Below, piece after piece: positions 41,401-54,241 of a DNA stretch of 64,000 bases. The position numbers were made by a program, and so were the translations under genes. Below the pieces are notes generated by a model. The model was not told where the DNA came from. It searched no databases and saw nothing but the letters and a program-made list of their open reading frames with translations. Each line of letters begins with the position of its first letter. Positions within the stretch are counted from its first letter, which is position 1. The stretch spans positions 1 through 64,000 of the forward strand of contig JAEBUN010000024.1 in NCBI GenBank assembly GCA_023014365.1, written 5' to 3'. The stretch comes from Lepiota brunneoincarnata (lineage: Eukaryota; Basidiomycota; Agaricomycetes; Agaricales; Agaricaceae).

Positions 41401-42575
41401 ACTAGCACGTCCTAAGATTTCAGAGGTCGTTCAAGATACCAAAGTCCTTCTGCAACAGTCCCGGGAAAGGATGGTAATCACGTACGTTGCAGCCAACATC
41501 CTGGGTACCTAATCTGATCCATCACCAATTAGCCGTGTTGCCAATGATCTTTCGTCCTACGAGACCGACAAGTACCGCGTTTCTATTGTACCCAGCCCTT
41601 CTACAAATAATTACTGCTTCCATCTCGGTGAACCTATCACTGTCAAATGGCAGGCTCCCCGTAACCATTCGCGCAAGGATTGGATCGGCCTCTACCGAGT
41701 AATGATAGGCGCTCCATTATCTATGACATCTTCATGGCTCACTAATACCAATTAGGTCGGTGCGAACAAATCAGTTCTCGTCACGAAGGTTTCGTCACTA
41801 GGGATGTGGCTCCCTGTTCATGACGAAGAATGGGATGGAGACATTCCTCTCGGGTCGGACAGACCTCCCAGTCCCCACCGTGACTCGGCAACCGGGTTCG
41901 TGACCTTCAAAGGTAATACATTGCCCTGGCTGGTTGGCAAATACGAGGTATGTACTCCATGAATGGAGAGTCACGCTCGGCAATTTCATCCGATTTCGTC
42001 AGGTTCGGTATCATCATGATGGTAAATACAATGTCATGAGTCTAGACGGGCCCATCGAAATCAACGGTAAGTCGTGGGATTGGCTCTCGCTCCGTTTCGT
42101 GGCACCCGAACTGCTGATTGACTGTTCATTAGTCGATCAACCTGAACACCTCGACTTCCATTCTGTCCGTCGGAGCCTTATGCGTATCGTCCCCCTGTGC
42201 TTGGACTCGGACCCATCTTTGATTCCCCTTTCCTGCAAAGCGTCGACGTCATCCGCAGCAGAAAGGAGTTTTCTGGCAGACGCCTCCTTAACCAACACCA
42301 GCGGTACCATTCCCGGCCCTGATGACTCGGAGACAGAGGATAAAGATCTCGATGACTTTACTTTTTGGTCAGAACGTCAGGCAAAGAGGATTTGCGTCGC
42401 AATCAAGCAGATATTCGATGTGGAGTACGCCCCAGAAGTGGTGGTGGCCGACGCCAACTTGACGGCGCTAGCAAATCGCATATTACTCTCGAAAGAAATT
42501 CTGACTTCGAATATGAATAAACGAGTCGTAGCCCGGCATGGTGGACAGGTCGTTCCCTCGGGCCTGGTTGCCTGA
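38402..42575 (+). CDS. CHO2: Phosphatidylethanolamine N-methyltransferase, CHO2 family (one apparent 1-nt frameshift)
   Basis: Eighteen exons: 38402-38603, 38663-39009, 39083-39147, 39208-39288, 39343-39509, 39578-39691, 39769-40150, 40203-40495, 40553-40641, 40696-40756, 40809-40875, 40932-41067, 41127-41341, 41406-41481, 41533-41698, 41756-41947, 42003-42066, 42133-42575. About 1052 residues once one extra base is discounted. Catalyses the first SAM-dependent methylation of phosphatidylethanolamine to phosphatidylcholine in the ER. Signatures: TPSGE and [19 protein letters not shown] near the start, [74 protein letters not shown], many membrane segments, and a C-terminal soluble region ([17 protein letters not shown]). 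At 41020/41021 an extra G (GCAGGTTTTT) breaks the frame between SLA and [11 protein letters not shown]; no intron can explain it. Confidence 0.92.
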
Positions 42576-43636
42576 CGCTGGATTAAAGGCTGGATGGATC
42601 GTAATCGGATAACCGCCTTTTTCATTTGCTACTGCTATCTTGAGTAACCCTGTTGGAGGGGCACTGGGTTTGTTAGCCTGATCCTTCATAACACATCCAG
42701 CATGTTCGGATACAATTTATATTGATATATTGATACAATCACTCAATCAGATATATTCCTAGCTTCTTTCACCGTGACAGATTCCGCTGGAGATATTGAT
42801 GAGACCTCTAAGTTTGAGCTCGAAGATAGCGTCCCATTGCTGTGTTAAACATTGTTTCGAAACCCCGTGGTTAGCTGTTTTATGGTACCGACACGATCCA
42901 CACGTGCCGTCTTTCAAGCACGCGAGCAAATGATGTGCCACTGAAGCCAGTAAGGAAAGGCCGTCTGGGCTAACGCCCATATGATGAGTTCCACAACCAA
43001 TGAATCACAAGCCTCCAGTTGTGGCTCCCATCTGCACTTCCCCTCCCCAATGAATGGGAGGCGTTGACGTTTGAGAACCGTATTTGACTTGAGCCAAGGA
43101 CCCGGACCTTGTGCTACCAGCTATTGCTAAGGCAAGGATAACCCGGGTTGGTTTACTAGCGGCGAATACCCCACTGCGCGGCTCTGGTCGCATTGCTCTA
43201 GAATTGCGCCCGGTGCCGTAAATATGTTCGCCATTGCTCGGTGCTTGGAACGTCAAAATTAGGTTCTAACAAATTTGAGCAGACAGGGATATTTTAGTAC
43301 TTTAACGTTCTGCAGTCGCTCGTGGGCTTATGTTACTGTACCCCCGGATTGATTTCCGGATCCTGAAGTGGTAAGGGAAGTATGATCACTGGGCCCTTGT
43401 CGTCTATCATCATTTCGAGTTCAGCCTCATGCTGCATCCCTTTCGCCGCTGCCCCGAAATCACGCATAGTGGCGGACTCCAGTAGACCACTATATAACTC
43501 AATATGTGAAAGATCAGTAATAACGCGCGTGGCATCGGGAATGATAGGGCGAGAAGGATGGGCTATTGGTACCGAAGTCGCATGATGCACATACTGGCCT
43601 GAATTAGTTGTGTGCGACTCGGACACTGGAGAACTC
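42576..43636. other. Intergenic region between convergent CHO2 and ALKBH6
   Basis: About 1.06 kb, no repeat and no domain. A minus-strand frame that begins inside the ALKBH6 last exon stays open to 43333 but has no homologue I recognise. Confidence 0.45.
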
Positions 43637-44869
43637 CTAGTTGAGCTTGAACGACTTTCTGAGTGAGATACGTTCAACATCTCGACAGGTGAGACTATAT
43701 CTCGTGCCCCTTGCGAGAACCCCGCCATTCGCAATGATCCGTCTCGTTTTTTCATCTCCAAGAAGATCCCAATTGCCGATGATTTTCTTTGCCCGATCCA
43801 TCGTTCGTCCTTCAGCTTCGCTGGGGGGGAGTATATGATCCTCCTCAACCGGGTCTATGCTGTACTCATTTTCGTGCGTCAGTCCAAGAAATGCTACCAC
43901 GGAATTTAGGAAGCCCTTACTGACCCGTGTAAGTGGGAAGTATACATATCGCCGAAAGATATGATGAGACTGCGAGGCTCCAGCAAAACGGAGAGGACCG
44001 GAACTTGGTCGACGATTTTCCCGCTGTCGTTGCACGTCTGTAGCCCATGATCTGATTTGTACGTGTAGTAGTTGAACAGCGCATGTGACCTCAGGGAAAT
44101 GGTTGCGACCACGGGAAAGTATTTGGGACCGTCTTCGTGAGGCTGGCGGAGAAAAACCATCAGTCATATCTCATAGGAGCTGTCATAAGAATTGTACCAT
44201 GATTCCTTGCCCTGGGTGATACTGACAATCTCCATTAATACTTGGTAACTCCGTACGAACTAAGAGAAGCAGGGACCTCGTTGAGGATCATATGGTTGGG
44301 TTCTTGATGAGGAGAGGCCGCGAAAGCTCCTGTCGCTCTCAGCTTCTTGACGATATTGGGGCTTAAGAAAGACTCATATGAACGCTCGGCACCGCAGAGA
44401 GAGATTACGTCTCACTAGCTCGTCATGTACGGAGGAAGGCTTTGGGGTAGGAGGCCTTTGCTTGTGATTTCCCCTCCTTTCCCAGAACCTGTATAAGCAA
44501 GGGTCGTAGAACTCATGTTATGAGGGCCATACCCCAGATCTGTAGCCTGATAAGTCTTTCAGTACACCTTCACCCACCAGGAGGATGTCTTAGGGTGAGA
44601 CATACCGCCTGTTAGCCAGCTGCTTCCATTTTTGCTGGGGGGAATCGCGTATCTGGCACGTAATAATCAAATCAGAAGAGGGGCCAAGGTATGATACTTC
44701 GCACTTTACGAAGAACATAATCTTCCTCGTCTTTCTGTTGTTCCCAGGTCGTCATTCTGGGTTAGCAGATTGTAAAAAAAATTAGAGGCGTACAGACCGA
44801 GAGGAAACTAGGGATATAGAATACGTCGCAATTTCCAATGCGGTATATTTCTTGCATCCCTGTGTTCAT
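43637..44869 (-). CDS. ALKBH6: ALKBH6-like Fe(II)/2-oxoglutarate dioxygenase
   Basis: Nine exons: 44869-44798, 44734-44705, 44652-44606, 44546-44533 (14 nt), 44488-44416, 44361-44277, 44221-44198, 44142-43925, 43859-43637; 261 residues, every junction in phase, close to the human length of about 238. AlkB-family enzymes oxidatively demethylate nucleic acids; the substrate of ALKBH6 is not settled. Signatures: VFYIPSFLSKDEEDYVLRK, ANRRLQIWGG, GLLPQSLPPYM, NEYHPGQGIMPHEDGP with the iron-binding HxD, VVATISLRSH, VLLEPRSL, YTSHLHGI with the distal His, and RGTRYSLTCR near the C-terminus supplying the 2OG-binding Arg. Convergent with CHO2. Start is the first in-frame ATG before YRIGNCDVFYIP. Confidence 0.93.
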
Positions 44870-45765
44870 TCTTGCGGTCGGGGGTACGTATATATGAACG
44901 GGGGTGCTGAGGGCAAGCAAGCGACGACCGGGACGCCAATCTCAGTGCATGAATTTTCTCACGTGATGCATCATATCCACCGTCGTTTCGGAGGGCTAAG
45001 ATACAGAGCTGATACTCCATGCCATTAGCTGGTCGAACGACAGGAGAGGGCCCTTAGTACATGACGCGACCTAGACCACCTAATTGTTAGAACCGGTATC
45101 AACCCATTATTTACGAGACTATTCGAGGGTTCCGGCGTTTGATGTTGGGGTGCTTTCATAGAGTACCTGACATCGGTTCTATGATCTAAAGCTTCGAGGG
45201 AATTCCAGGCTGTCAAGGCTTTGACAGCAACTGTGCTATCACGATAGAAAAAGGGTTCTGATTTGCAATGCGAAGTCCGCGTTGCCACCCTCATACTGTG
45301 GTGATACCGATATCAGTGCCACGTTAGGTATGAAATGTCCTTTTCCTGGTTGTTCCAGGCCTCGCCGATGTTGTTGGGAACCGATCTTGCACATTCTTCT
45401 GTGACTTGGAAGGGACCCCAATGATTGCAACCACGTACTACCTGAACATGCCCCCTGCCCATAGTGGACCACTAAGGTTTGAAGGTTCTCCTGAATATTA
45501 CTATGTTAGATCTCAATCGGCTTGGTTGCATTTCTCTTCAGTAAGGTTCGCGGCAGCTGTTGTCGGGCTATGGACATGAAAACATATCGATATTACTGGC
45601 GTAGGTTATCCTAAATTAAGAGCTTCTCCCCCAAGTGTCCGCTCTAGGCGGCGTCAGCTCAGGGAACTAGTTACTGGCGCCTTATCCGTCCGCGTCCCTT
45701 CGGGGCTTTGTCTCGCCACTGAACGTCAATCAGAATGGATCAATATCAAATAGATAGCACTGGAC
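44870..45765. other. Intergenic region upstream of ALKBH6
   Basis: About 0.9 kb with short frames only. It contains the ALKBH6 promoter and whatever 3' part the Zn2Cys6 gene has. I see no recognisable domain. Confidence 0.4.
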
Positions 45766-45954
45766 TTACACTGGCACGTAAGCGCAGGGATACCCCCGGC
45801 GATTGCAGTTGGCACAGGAAGGCTTCACGCCATCGCATTTCAATTTCCGCCCTGTGAAACAACTTAGTGTCTCAAATTCGCAGCTGGACGTCCTGCACCT
45901 ACCCCGGCAGAACTGGCAAGCCATAGGTGTCCGCTTCGGTGTCCTCGGAATCAT
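45766..45954 (-). CDS. Short Zn2Cys6 (C6) DNA-binding protein
   Basis: ATG at 45954, exon 1 to 45903, a 51-nt intron (GTAGGTG...TTCACAG), exon 2 from 45851. The product reads PKRTPMACQFCRGRKLKCDG and CANCNRRGYPCAYVPV, a complete six-cysteine binuclear zinc cluster. Read straight on it stops at 45766 after 45 residues. A GTAAGT donor lies across the stop, so one more short exon is possible, but no long activator domain is visible downstream. It resembles the small C6 proteins common in mushrooms; the linker and dimerisation region seem absent. Nuclear transcription regulator by family; target unknown. Confidence 0.7.
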   Translation of the reverse strand: MIPRTPKRTPMACQFCRGRCRTSSCEFETLSCFTGRKLKCDGVKPSCANCNRRGYPCAYVPV

Positions 45955-48900
45955 GGACAAGACGGTGGTGTTCCCACCTCGGCTCTGTTATCGGGTTATA
46001 TGGTAGTCAGCACCATATCGCTCGCAGTGCAGAGTAGGTAGCGTACCGATTCTTGGGGTGAGCTCATTTCGCAATTTATGTGTGAGGAAGAAGAGAAGAA
46101 GAGAATATGTGGCTGTCTATCGTCAGGATGCTGAAGTGACCACCCTATGGGCCTGGTTTAAGTACTCTGAAAGGGGAGGCCAGATCATCTGAAAGCTAAG
46201 AAGGGTCTCCGGCAAGTTGTTTAGATCACTTCTAATATCAAATCTACCTTTCCGATTTAGCAGGTGACCGTTGTGGTGTAATGGACCGTAATATGAGCTG
46301 AAGTTGCGAAGAAATCGGATCCAAAGGGGAATGGTAAAACTCGTCGAGCTTGGATTTTATCAATGCCGGGTTCCGTGTGACGAGTCTGGGGAGGCCGAGG
46401 CCCTGACAGGACGACAAGGTGGAAATTTATTTTCTAAAGCATTTCGTTCGAGTCAAATCCAGATTGGAAAAATCCCTCCCGGTAAAAGAAAAACGATCTG
46501 ACTACATGGTTTACTGGTTTACGGCCCACGAGCCCATTTTAACATTCTGTGGTATAACGTAATATTGATGGAGAATTTTTTGTCTGGATTTATAATGGGA
46601 ATCGGTGCCACATACCCGACGCCCTGATTCACCGGCATGGAAGAAGTGGGCTTGGTAAAGAGAAAAAGGGTATAAGTTATTGTTATCCCGGGACCCCGTA
46701 GTAAATCTTGTACACAAATACCCTTTTCTACACATCATGATATAGATAAAAGATCGGATAACCCATGATTTTCATTCCCACTTGGACTGTGTGATATTCC
46801 CTGAGTCGCCCTGTTCATTTACCTTCCTCGTTTCTCCGATTTTTGGCCCCACGTATGCCACACAAATGACGTTGCAGTACATACCTATTGGCGGCCTGGC
46901 CTGGGTGAACGGTGACTCATCAGCACCTTTACCTTTAGCCTTTCCTGCTATAATCTCGTAATGACAAAACCTTTCTTCCATTCCTCTTTGTATAGCAGGA
47001 CATACAGCTGAAATAGTACCTGTGCGACCTTGAGTTAACTGTTCCTTTTTACGGTGGTGAGTTAATCAGAAATTTTGGTTCAAGATTAATTAATATGTTA
47101 CTCATATTTGGAGATTGTCCTGCCTCCCCCCCCCCCCCTCCGGCTTTAGCTGAAAGCATGTTAAGGTGTCTTACATGGTGGTAGTTTCTCCCTGGTGAGT
47201 CCAGAAAGCTAATCGCTGGGAAGATGAAGACGGCGAACTAGGTAGGAGTGACTGGTGATAGGCCAGAGTACAAGACGATTTTCCTAGATATACATATACC
47301 GTTCCCATCCCTTTCTGATATATGAATGGCGCCTGAGTCCCGTTATGACCGTTAAGTACATAGCTTAGAATTATCCAGCACCATCTGCGGGCAGTGACAT
47401 TTGACTCCGGGAAATTGAGACTCTCGCTCTCAAAGAACTTTGTGGAATGGTGCTGCAATAGAATTACCTTAATACCGCGAAGCCGGAGGAACCCCGGACG
47501 GGGAAGTTTGCCTTCTAGACCCAGGTCAAGCTGTGTAATAACCGTATAGAATTTTTGGCAGCGCTTCAAACATGTACTCCCCTGGCAGGTCGGATTTAGT
47601 TCCGTTATGGGATGTCCGTCGGCAGCAGAGTGAACTTGATCGTATGGATCCTCACGTATTGGCGGGTCGTGCTATTTCGAAAAGGATAAATTATCAGGCC
47701 ACGCTTTCGCAAGCTCCAGAGCTCTTGGGCCTCGCGCAGTGGACTCTCGGTGATTCGGCCCCTGTAGTGTTGTAACCGGAAAATACATGCAGCCCCATTA
47801 CGTCGCCGTGGACCAATATTGATGTGTCGTGGAAGTCGAATTCACGGCATGGGGGCCCGGCCACCGCCCGATGGTGAATCTGACATCTAGCACAACGTTA
47901 TCCTTCGATTACAAGCGTAGACAATTCCATTACAACGGCTCGCTCGTCTGGAATGTTAAACTATTTATCGGTAGAGCCACTATGGGACACCAACTCAGCC
48001 TCTTCTCCACTGACTAGACGTCCGGCATGGAACGCTACATCGGACATCCGCTACGAGATCCGAGCATGGTCACAACAATGTGGGGCAGGCGAAGTTAATG
48101 GTCTGCGAGGGATTATCTATTCAGGAACGTCCTTAATGTCTAGTGGCCACTCCTTGCCATTTACTTTAATCGGAATTACGAAGGGATGGCTGGGTCACAG
48201 GAGGAAGCTTTTAATTATTCTTTGCAACTCGTTTGTCACCACCTGCAGTAGTCCGTTACCCATTCTGACCAGGGGGATTATTACTTTCAATAAGGGGTGC
48301 ATAACTGATACACTACCTAATTATGAGTGGACGATCTCAACATGAGGCAGTCATCACGAGCCTGACAACCCTTGAAAATACACCCTTTTAGAAATTTGAG
48401 CCGTAAGCACTTTGACACTGGATCTTGGTGCTCTTTTTGTGTCGCGGACCATTCTGCTCGAGGTAAGGAGATAAACCCGGATAGGCCTGTTAAGAACCCT
48501 GTTCCGGACACAGTAATCTGTGTACTTGGCTAAGTGTTTTAACGTGAGTAATCTCCAAGCGAGCTCATTGGTCGCCCGACTTGATAGACCAATAATATTC
48601 CTACCATCGAACACGGCGGAAAGAGATACCTTGAAATTAACCGATGTCACGGCCATAGTCACATCTCTCATTCATAAAATCGGAGTTTCTTTTCTGATAT
48701 TGGGGCCACTGAACGGCAGTAAATTACTGGAGCGATTCATAGCCCGCACAAGGGCCTTCAGCCATTTACGGGAGAGATAAGTAGCGCCGATGGAAAGAGG
48801 AAGATGGCTGATTACAATCATGGCGGCGGTCAGAGCCGAAATACACTGAAGCGAGCTGATGATGATCGACGAGCACATTTCGTCCACACGGCACTCATTT

Positions 48901-51417
48901 GGTGGCGTGGTAGGATGTTATGCGAACAATGGTCACTTGCACGAAACCTATTGAGTTCAGGCTCGGGCAACTCCCGATGCCACTACAAGCAGGCCCGGAT
49001 ATATGAAGCCGGCAGTGTCAACTTCAGTGGCCGATTCGTAGGCGGTACTGGACATGAAATCGATTTCGAGCCTTGGGACTGCAAGTCGTTCAGCGACTTG
49101 CCCGTGTTCGTCGTGAGATTCATCAACGGGTAAAACCCAAAGGAGGTTTCATATTGGGGGAATGGACGCATGTACGGACAATCTGAGAAAGATGAAACGC
49201 CAGGAAACCAAACCGGTGGTCTTGGTAGTCCGATGGAGGGTAAAATACCGCGGGTGAGGTGTTGCAGGATTGCAGCAAGGCCGAATGTCTGGAATTGATA
49301 GACTTCAGATATGGAAACTCAGTCTACGACCTATTTATAGACATCCTGTTCCTCATTTTCCAATTTGGCATGTAATCACCCAGCGAGTCGTCCCCAGTGG
49401 CGTCTGGAGGGTGCCTAACATTAGAAATTTGAAGAGTCTGTTTCCCTTCCCGTCTTGTCAGGCGTCTTCTTTACCACATTCAGCACAATAGATACCTCTC
49501 CATCTCCACCGATGGACTGTAGGGTGTTCTTACCGCGAAGCTTGGCCTATTGGTACTTTCTCGGTTTGACAAAATGAAGGGAGAAGCAGTGTCCGTCAAG
49601 AAGGACTGGGGATGAGCGGGTGCAGCGCGGACATGAATAAAAAATGGATCATTTCCTTGTCATGTCAAAGAGATGGATGAATTAGTAAGTTGCGCCCATT
49701 CGCTGGGCGATATGACTGTATAGTAGTGGAGGACGGAGCGTCGTGAATAGCTATATGATAGTCGGCAAGCCCATGGCCATGATTGGCACTGAAATGGCTG
49801 TTCTGGGGGATAACCCTTTGGAAGACGAGCATATCTAGGCTCAACGTCAATACTATCTTCACCGCGGAAAATAATGAATAGAGAGAGAGATCTTTGAAGT
49901 TTGCACACGCAACTTTACTTACTTTCCTCATGACGATAGTTTGGTCAAGGGCGAGAACGGCTGCCTTCCCTTCCCAACGAGTGAAGCCACGGTTCTTTTA
50001 TTATCCGATGAGAATGGATCGCTGGGCCAGCCTGGTTCTAGGATGGCTCAGAGAAGAAAGTGAAGCCCAACGGGACATTAGTAGTCCGCGGCGAGGATTA
50101 GGACTCGAGAACATCGTCTCGGTACTTGGAGAACAGGTCGAAAAAAGGCTAGTGACCCACACTGTTTGTGGTAGCGCCAATGGAGCGCATCCAAGCCTCG
50201 GAAACCCAAGGACTCCTTGCCCACGGCGGTGCATGGGCCTGAGGGGAAGGGAGGTACGGGAGCATGAGGATTCATGATAGGCGGACAATCACCAGGCCAA
50301 CGAGGGATCGATTACGGGATACTTGTTCTCCGACGGGTTGGCTGGCTGATGAACTCTGCTGAGCTGAAATCGTGAGAGGAATAGGGATTTCCTTCCAACA
50401 TAGTGATTACACAGATCAAGGGAACCCCAGGTACGTGGAGAATCATGTGACGCTTGGGCATGTCAGTACCGGCGCTTGTAGACATGTCCTAAGGAGAAAA
50501 GGGGAATGCAAAGGTCAGTGGGCGGCTACCCTGAAACAAATTTTGCACCGAGTGCATATAAATAACATTTTCCGGCAGTGAGCACTGTCTCCGGGTTACT
50601 GAACCCCTTGTTGCTACTCTCCCTCACACAAGAGGTCCAAACAATTCGTCGCCGCTCTGTATAGTAAATCATGATAGAGCCGGGTGCTCGTATGTTTACT
50701 CGTATCAGAACCAGGAACATCAGAAGAGCTCTCAGCGCCTCGAAGTTTCAAATTGCAGTGATCGCTCTGTGTAGCGTTCAATAGAGAATTGGACCACCTT
50801 TGTAAATTTTCCCTCGCCGAACTACTGCTTTAGCCGATCCGGCGTCATTGTCTTGAAAGAAGCCCTCAATTCTCAGCAGGCTTCCGGCCTTTGCCTGGCT
50901 GCGAAATTTGGGCAGTATTTCTTTTGGACCGGAGGGGGTCTCGTGTTGCGGCTTTGTTCGGAGGCTAAGTATAACGACGGCATCAGATCCGAAGTCCTCC
51001 GTCATAGTGGACTTCTGCACAAGTATATAGTGCTCATGATAAATAGGACTGTGGGCCTGGACGCCTCCAAAATGGTGCGAGGACGCGTTGGGTCGGCAGG
51101 TGAACGGTGCTGTGTGAATGAGGGAACGGCAGAGGCCGAGCCGAGGACACAATAGAGTCAGGTGATTGGCGGACTTGGGGCTAGATGAGAGGATGGTCGA
51201 ACGCCGGGTCCCGAGTGTCTCGCTGCGTGGTCTCGTATGATAAAATATCTAGCACGATGTGTCGGATTTCATAAGCCATAAAGGGCCCGTACGGAAGGGA
51301 ATTTACTGCGATGGATTTGCGGACTAATGATGCTGACATAATTGTGATGAGGATCTATATGACGCTGTGCCATTTCCTCTCCAATCCCACTCTCCCACCC
51401 TGTAACGAACGACGACG
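45955..51417. other. 5.4-kb stretch without recognisable genes
   Basis: Balanced base composition with CG retained, so not like the old transposons on the left. Many short frames on both strands but none has a domain I recognise, and I could not chain them into spliced genes. A C13-like tract lies near 47131. Could be decayed genes, non-coding RNA genes or regulatory sequence. Confidence 0.4.
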
Positions 51418-54241
51418 ATGCTCTCGTCCATTGCCTCCTTTCTGCCCTCGGCGCTTCATATTGGGCAGAGCGACACCCAGTCACCGCCCCATTTCAAGCA
51501 GGATGACCCTGTATCTGAAGAGGAACAATACGACTACCATGAACCTCGTATTAAGGAGCAGCCAGACCAACCGCAGTCCACCACAAAGACTCGCGAGAAG
51601 ACAGGCAAATGAGGTGCGATGGCACTGAATACAATGCTGTACCTACTCATCCGTCTCGCTGTAGAATTTCATTATTGTCAGACCACCCCCGTCAAAATCG
51701 AACCACCCCCTGAACCTACAGGTTCAACTCGTCCCACCTAATATCAGACCGCCAAACGGAGTGGTCTCCCAGTCTAATACGACCATTCCCAGCCATCCTA
51801 CTGACTCTGAGCATACCCTTGCACGCACCGCTTCTAACCGCTCCGATCTATCCTACACCAACTACGGATCCTCCACATCTTCGTTTACATCCGTCTCCTC
51901 TTCATCTGCTTCCACAAGACGCACTATTGTGCCATTATACAACCTTCAAGCCCACAACGTCATGACCAACGTCATCGTCGACGCCGGTACCGATGCAAAG
52001 ATCGCCAAGTTTCAGAGACGTGGAATCGTCCTCATGGATCTCGGTTCACTTGAGCCAATCGAAGTCTGGGGAGACCCGTCTTCTACTGGCAGAGCAAGTA
52101 TGAACCTGGCTGGCGACGACCCACAGGGTCTCAATGTCAGGAACTCAGAGTTCTCTACGCGCAGCATTGCCGCCTCTAGCAGGGCTCACACCCCTGAGCC
52201 CCATCCCGCAGCATCATCTGCCATCTCTTTGGGTTCTACAAAGCAACCACAGTCCAACCCTCAACCTCATCCACAGCCGCAGCATCAGTCACTCCTTCCC
52301 CCTCCCTTTCCACCGAAGGTGCTGACCACCCTGGTATCTGATTCGGAATCCATAACTTCGACTTCCTCCCTCCCACCCACCAATGTGCCGCCCAAACGGA
52401 AGATTTTCGGGAAACTATTCCAAAGCAATTCTAGCAAGAAGCCCTCTGCTTCTTCACCTGCCCCATCACCTGCATCACCCACACTTGCGATTTTCCCTCC
52501 GCCTCAAAATCCTTCCCAAGCCACCCCGAAAGCTTCCCTCCAACAGCAATCAGACACTGCGACGCCGACACCAAATAGTAATAGCAGGGGCGAGAGGGGA
52601 CACGGAAGGAATCTAAGTCTGACGACTTTCACCTCGCCTATCAAGTCTCCATTCAGGAATAGCAAAAATAGATTGCCATCAGTGGTTCCGGGATCGTCTT
52701 CGTCTTTATCTCTCAATATTAACTCTCTAAAGCCGGAGGCGCGAAACGTTGGGCTAGGAATCACTGCAGCAGGGCCAGGGCTCGATGAATATGGAGCCAA
52801 TCGAACGCTGTCCCCAAATCTGAGTGCATCAAGCTTGGCGGTCACATCAGAGAGTGCAGAAAGCGGAAGTGCTGCCCACAGCACGACCGCTGCGGGAACG
52901 TTGGGAGGGGGTGTGGGAAGTGCATCAGTTCATGCCATTTCGCACCTACACCCTCCACCGGCGCATGGGCAGCAGCCTAGCACCGGCTCAACTACTTCCA
53001 CTCCGCAGACACAGCTGCAGCAATTACAGTCAAGGCCGCCTGTGCTTGGCATTCAGCCCACGTATGTCTCCACACTCGGAGGAAACTTATCAGGCACGAG
53101 TGACACGAAGAAGATGAGGGCTTTGATGTATGTCTGGCTTCTCCAGAAATGGTTGAAGCGGCCACCTTGCCACGACGAGCATGGCATTCATTTTTCGAAC
53201 GTGACGGGGGGACTAGGCGGTGGGGGATTCTTGGGCCTTGGCCCAAAAAACAGAGACAAGGATCAAAATGGTAACGTAGCCGAGCTGGGCGCCGGAGTTG
53301 AGGTTAGATTCGAGTGGAAAAGAGGAAAGGCAAAGGGAAGCGGTGGACGAGGACGCGGCAGGGCTGGAAAGGAGAAAAGTGAAAATGGAGCCGGGAGGAG
53401 GAGGAGCACTGGTACCATAGGCGAGTTGGATGGTTGGGAGCGTGAAGAAGGTGGGCAAACGGAGAGGGAGAGGAGTCGCGAGAGTAGGAAGAAAAGGAGG
53501 ACGGACGAGAATCGCCTGAGCGGTATTTCTGCGAGATCGATTCAAAGCATCGGGAGCAGCGCAAGGGAAGCTGGGTCGGAGGAAGCTGCGGAAGTGGCCG
53601 ACACTCCTGGCTTGCGGAAACAGCGAAGGCGATCGACAAATCTCTCGACTGATGGTGCTGGTACCAAGGGAGGAGATAGTGACAGAGATGACGGGGAGGA
53701 GAGTGACCCAGAAGATTCGGAGACACCTTGGGTGTGCACGTTGAAGATCCGGCGGACAGCCCCCGCACCCGCGACGAGCAACGGAGGTACCCTTCACCTC
53801 AATCCTCCAGTGCTCTCGTCCAAAGGACCGGGAACAAAGCAGGAAGTCCTAAGGGTGAAGTTGGGGACGCTCTCGCCGACCCCACATCATCCAAAGGTTG
53901 TTGCCATGCTCAAGGTTCCATTCCCCCTTCCCGATATCGAGGTCGAACGTTTGGGTATCAGGCGGCGCGCACTTGGACTTCCATCCGGACAAGGGGACAC
54001 GAATGAATTCGGTGAAGTGAGGCAGCCCGTCACCACAGCAAGGGACTATGCCCACGTGAAACCAGGTTCAAATTGCGGGAGCGGAAGTAGTGAAGGAACC
54101 GAATATAGGGGTCTTGTGCTGACCGCCGAGGAGCTCAAAGATGTCATGTGCAGTACTGCACTGTGGCTGATCGTACGCGAGGGTATTGGAGGGGTTGGTA
54201 GAGTGACCAGGAAAGGCGATGGGTGGAGAATCAGGCACTGA
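51418..54241 (+). CDS. Large conserved Ser/Pro-rich protein of unknown function
   Basis: Exon 1 51418-51613, intron 51614-51664 (51 nt), exon 2 51665-54241; about 923 residues if one extra G near 51604 (ACAGGCAAATG) is discounted, otherwise the first exon ends in a stop. The N-terminal part (NFIIVRPPPSKSNHPLNLQV, then RRTIVPLYNLQAHNVMTNVI and DAGTDAKIAKFQRRGIVLMD) is the conserved core I have seen in other Agaricomycete hypothetical proteins. The middle (residues about 200-470) is low-complexity Ser/Pro/Gln; a Lys/Arg/Glu-rich stretch (about 560-680) suggests nuclear or nucleic-acid association; the end contains VLRVKLGTLSPTPHHPKVVA. No catalytic motif. An alternative intron beginning GTATCT at 51512 could also restore the frame. 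A long antisense frame (53213-53797) is a shadow. Confidence 0.8.

Noticed and set aside
43333..43848. Separate minus-strand gene downstream of ALKBH6
   Set aside because: Most of it overlaps the ALKBH6 last exon in another frame, and the remaining 300 nt has no recognisable domain; could be the 3' UTR.
53213..53797. 194-codon antisense ORF within the Ser/Pro-rich gene
   Set aside because: Lies fully within a long conserved plus-strand exon and has no domain; codon bias shadow.
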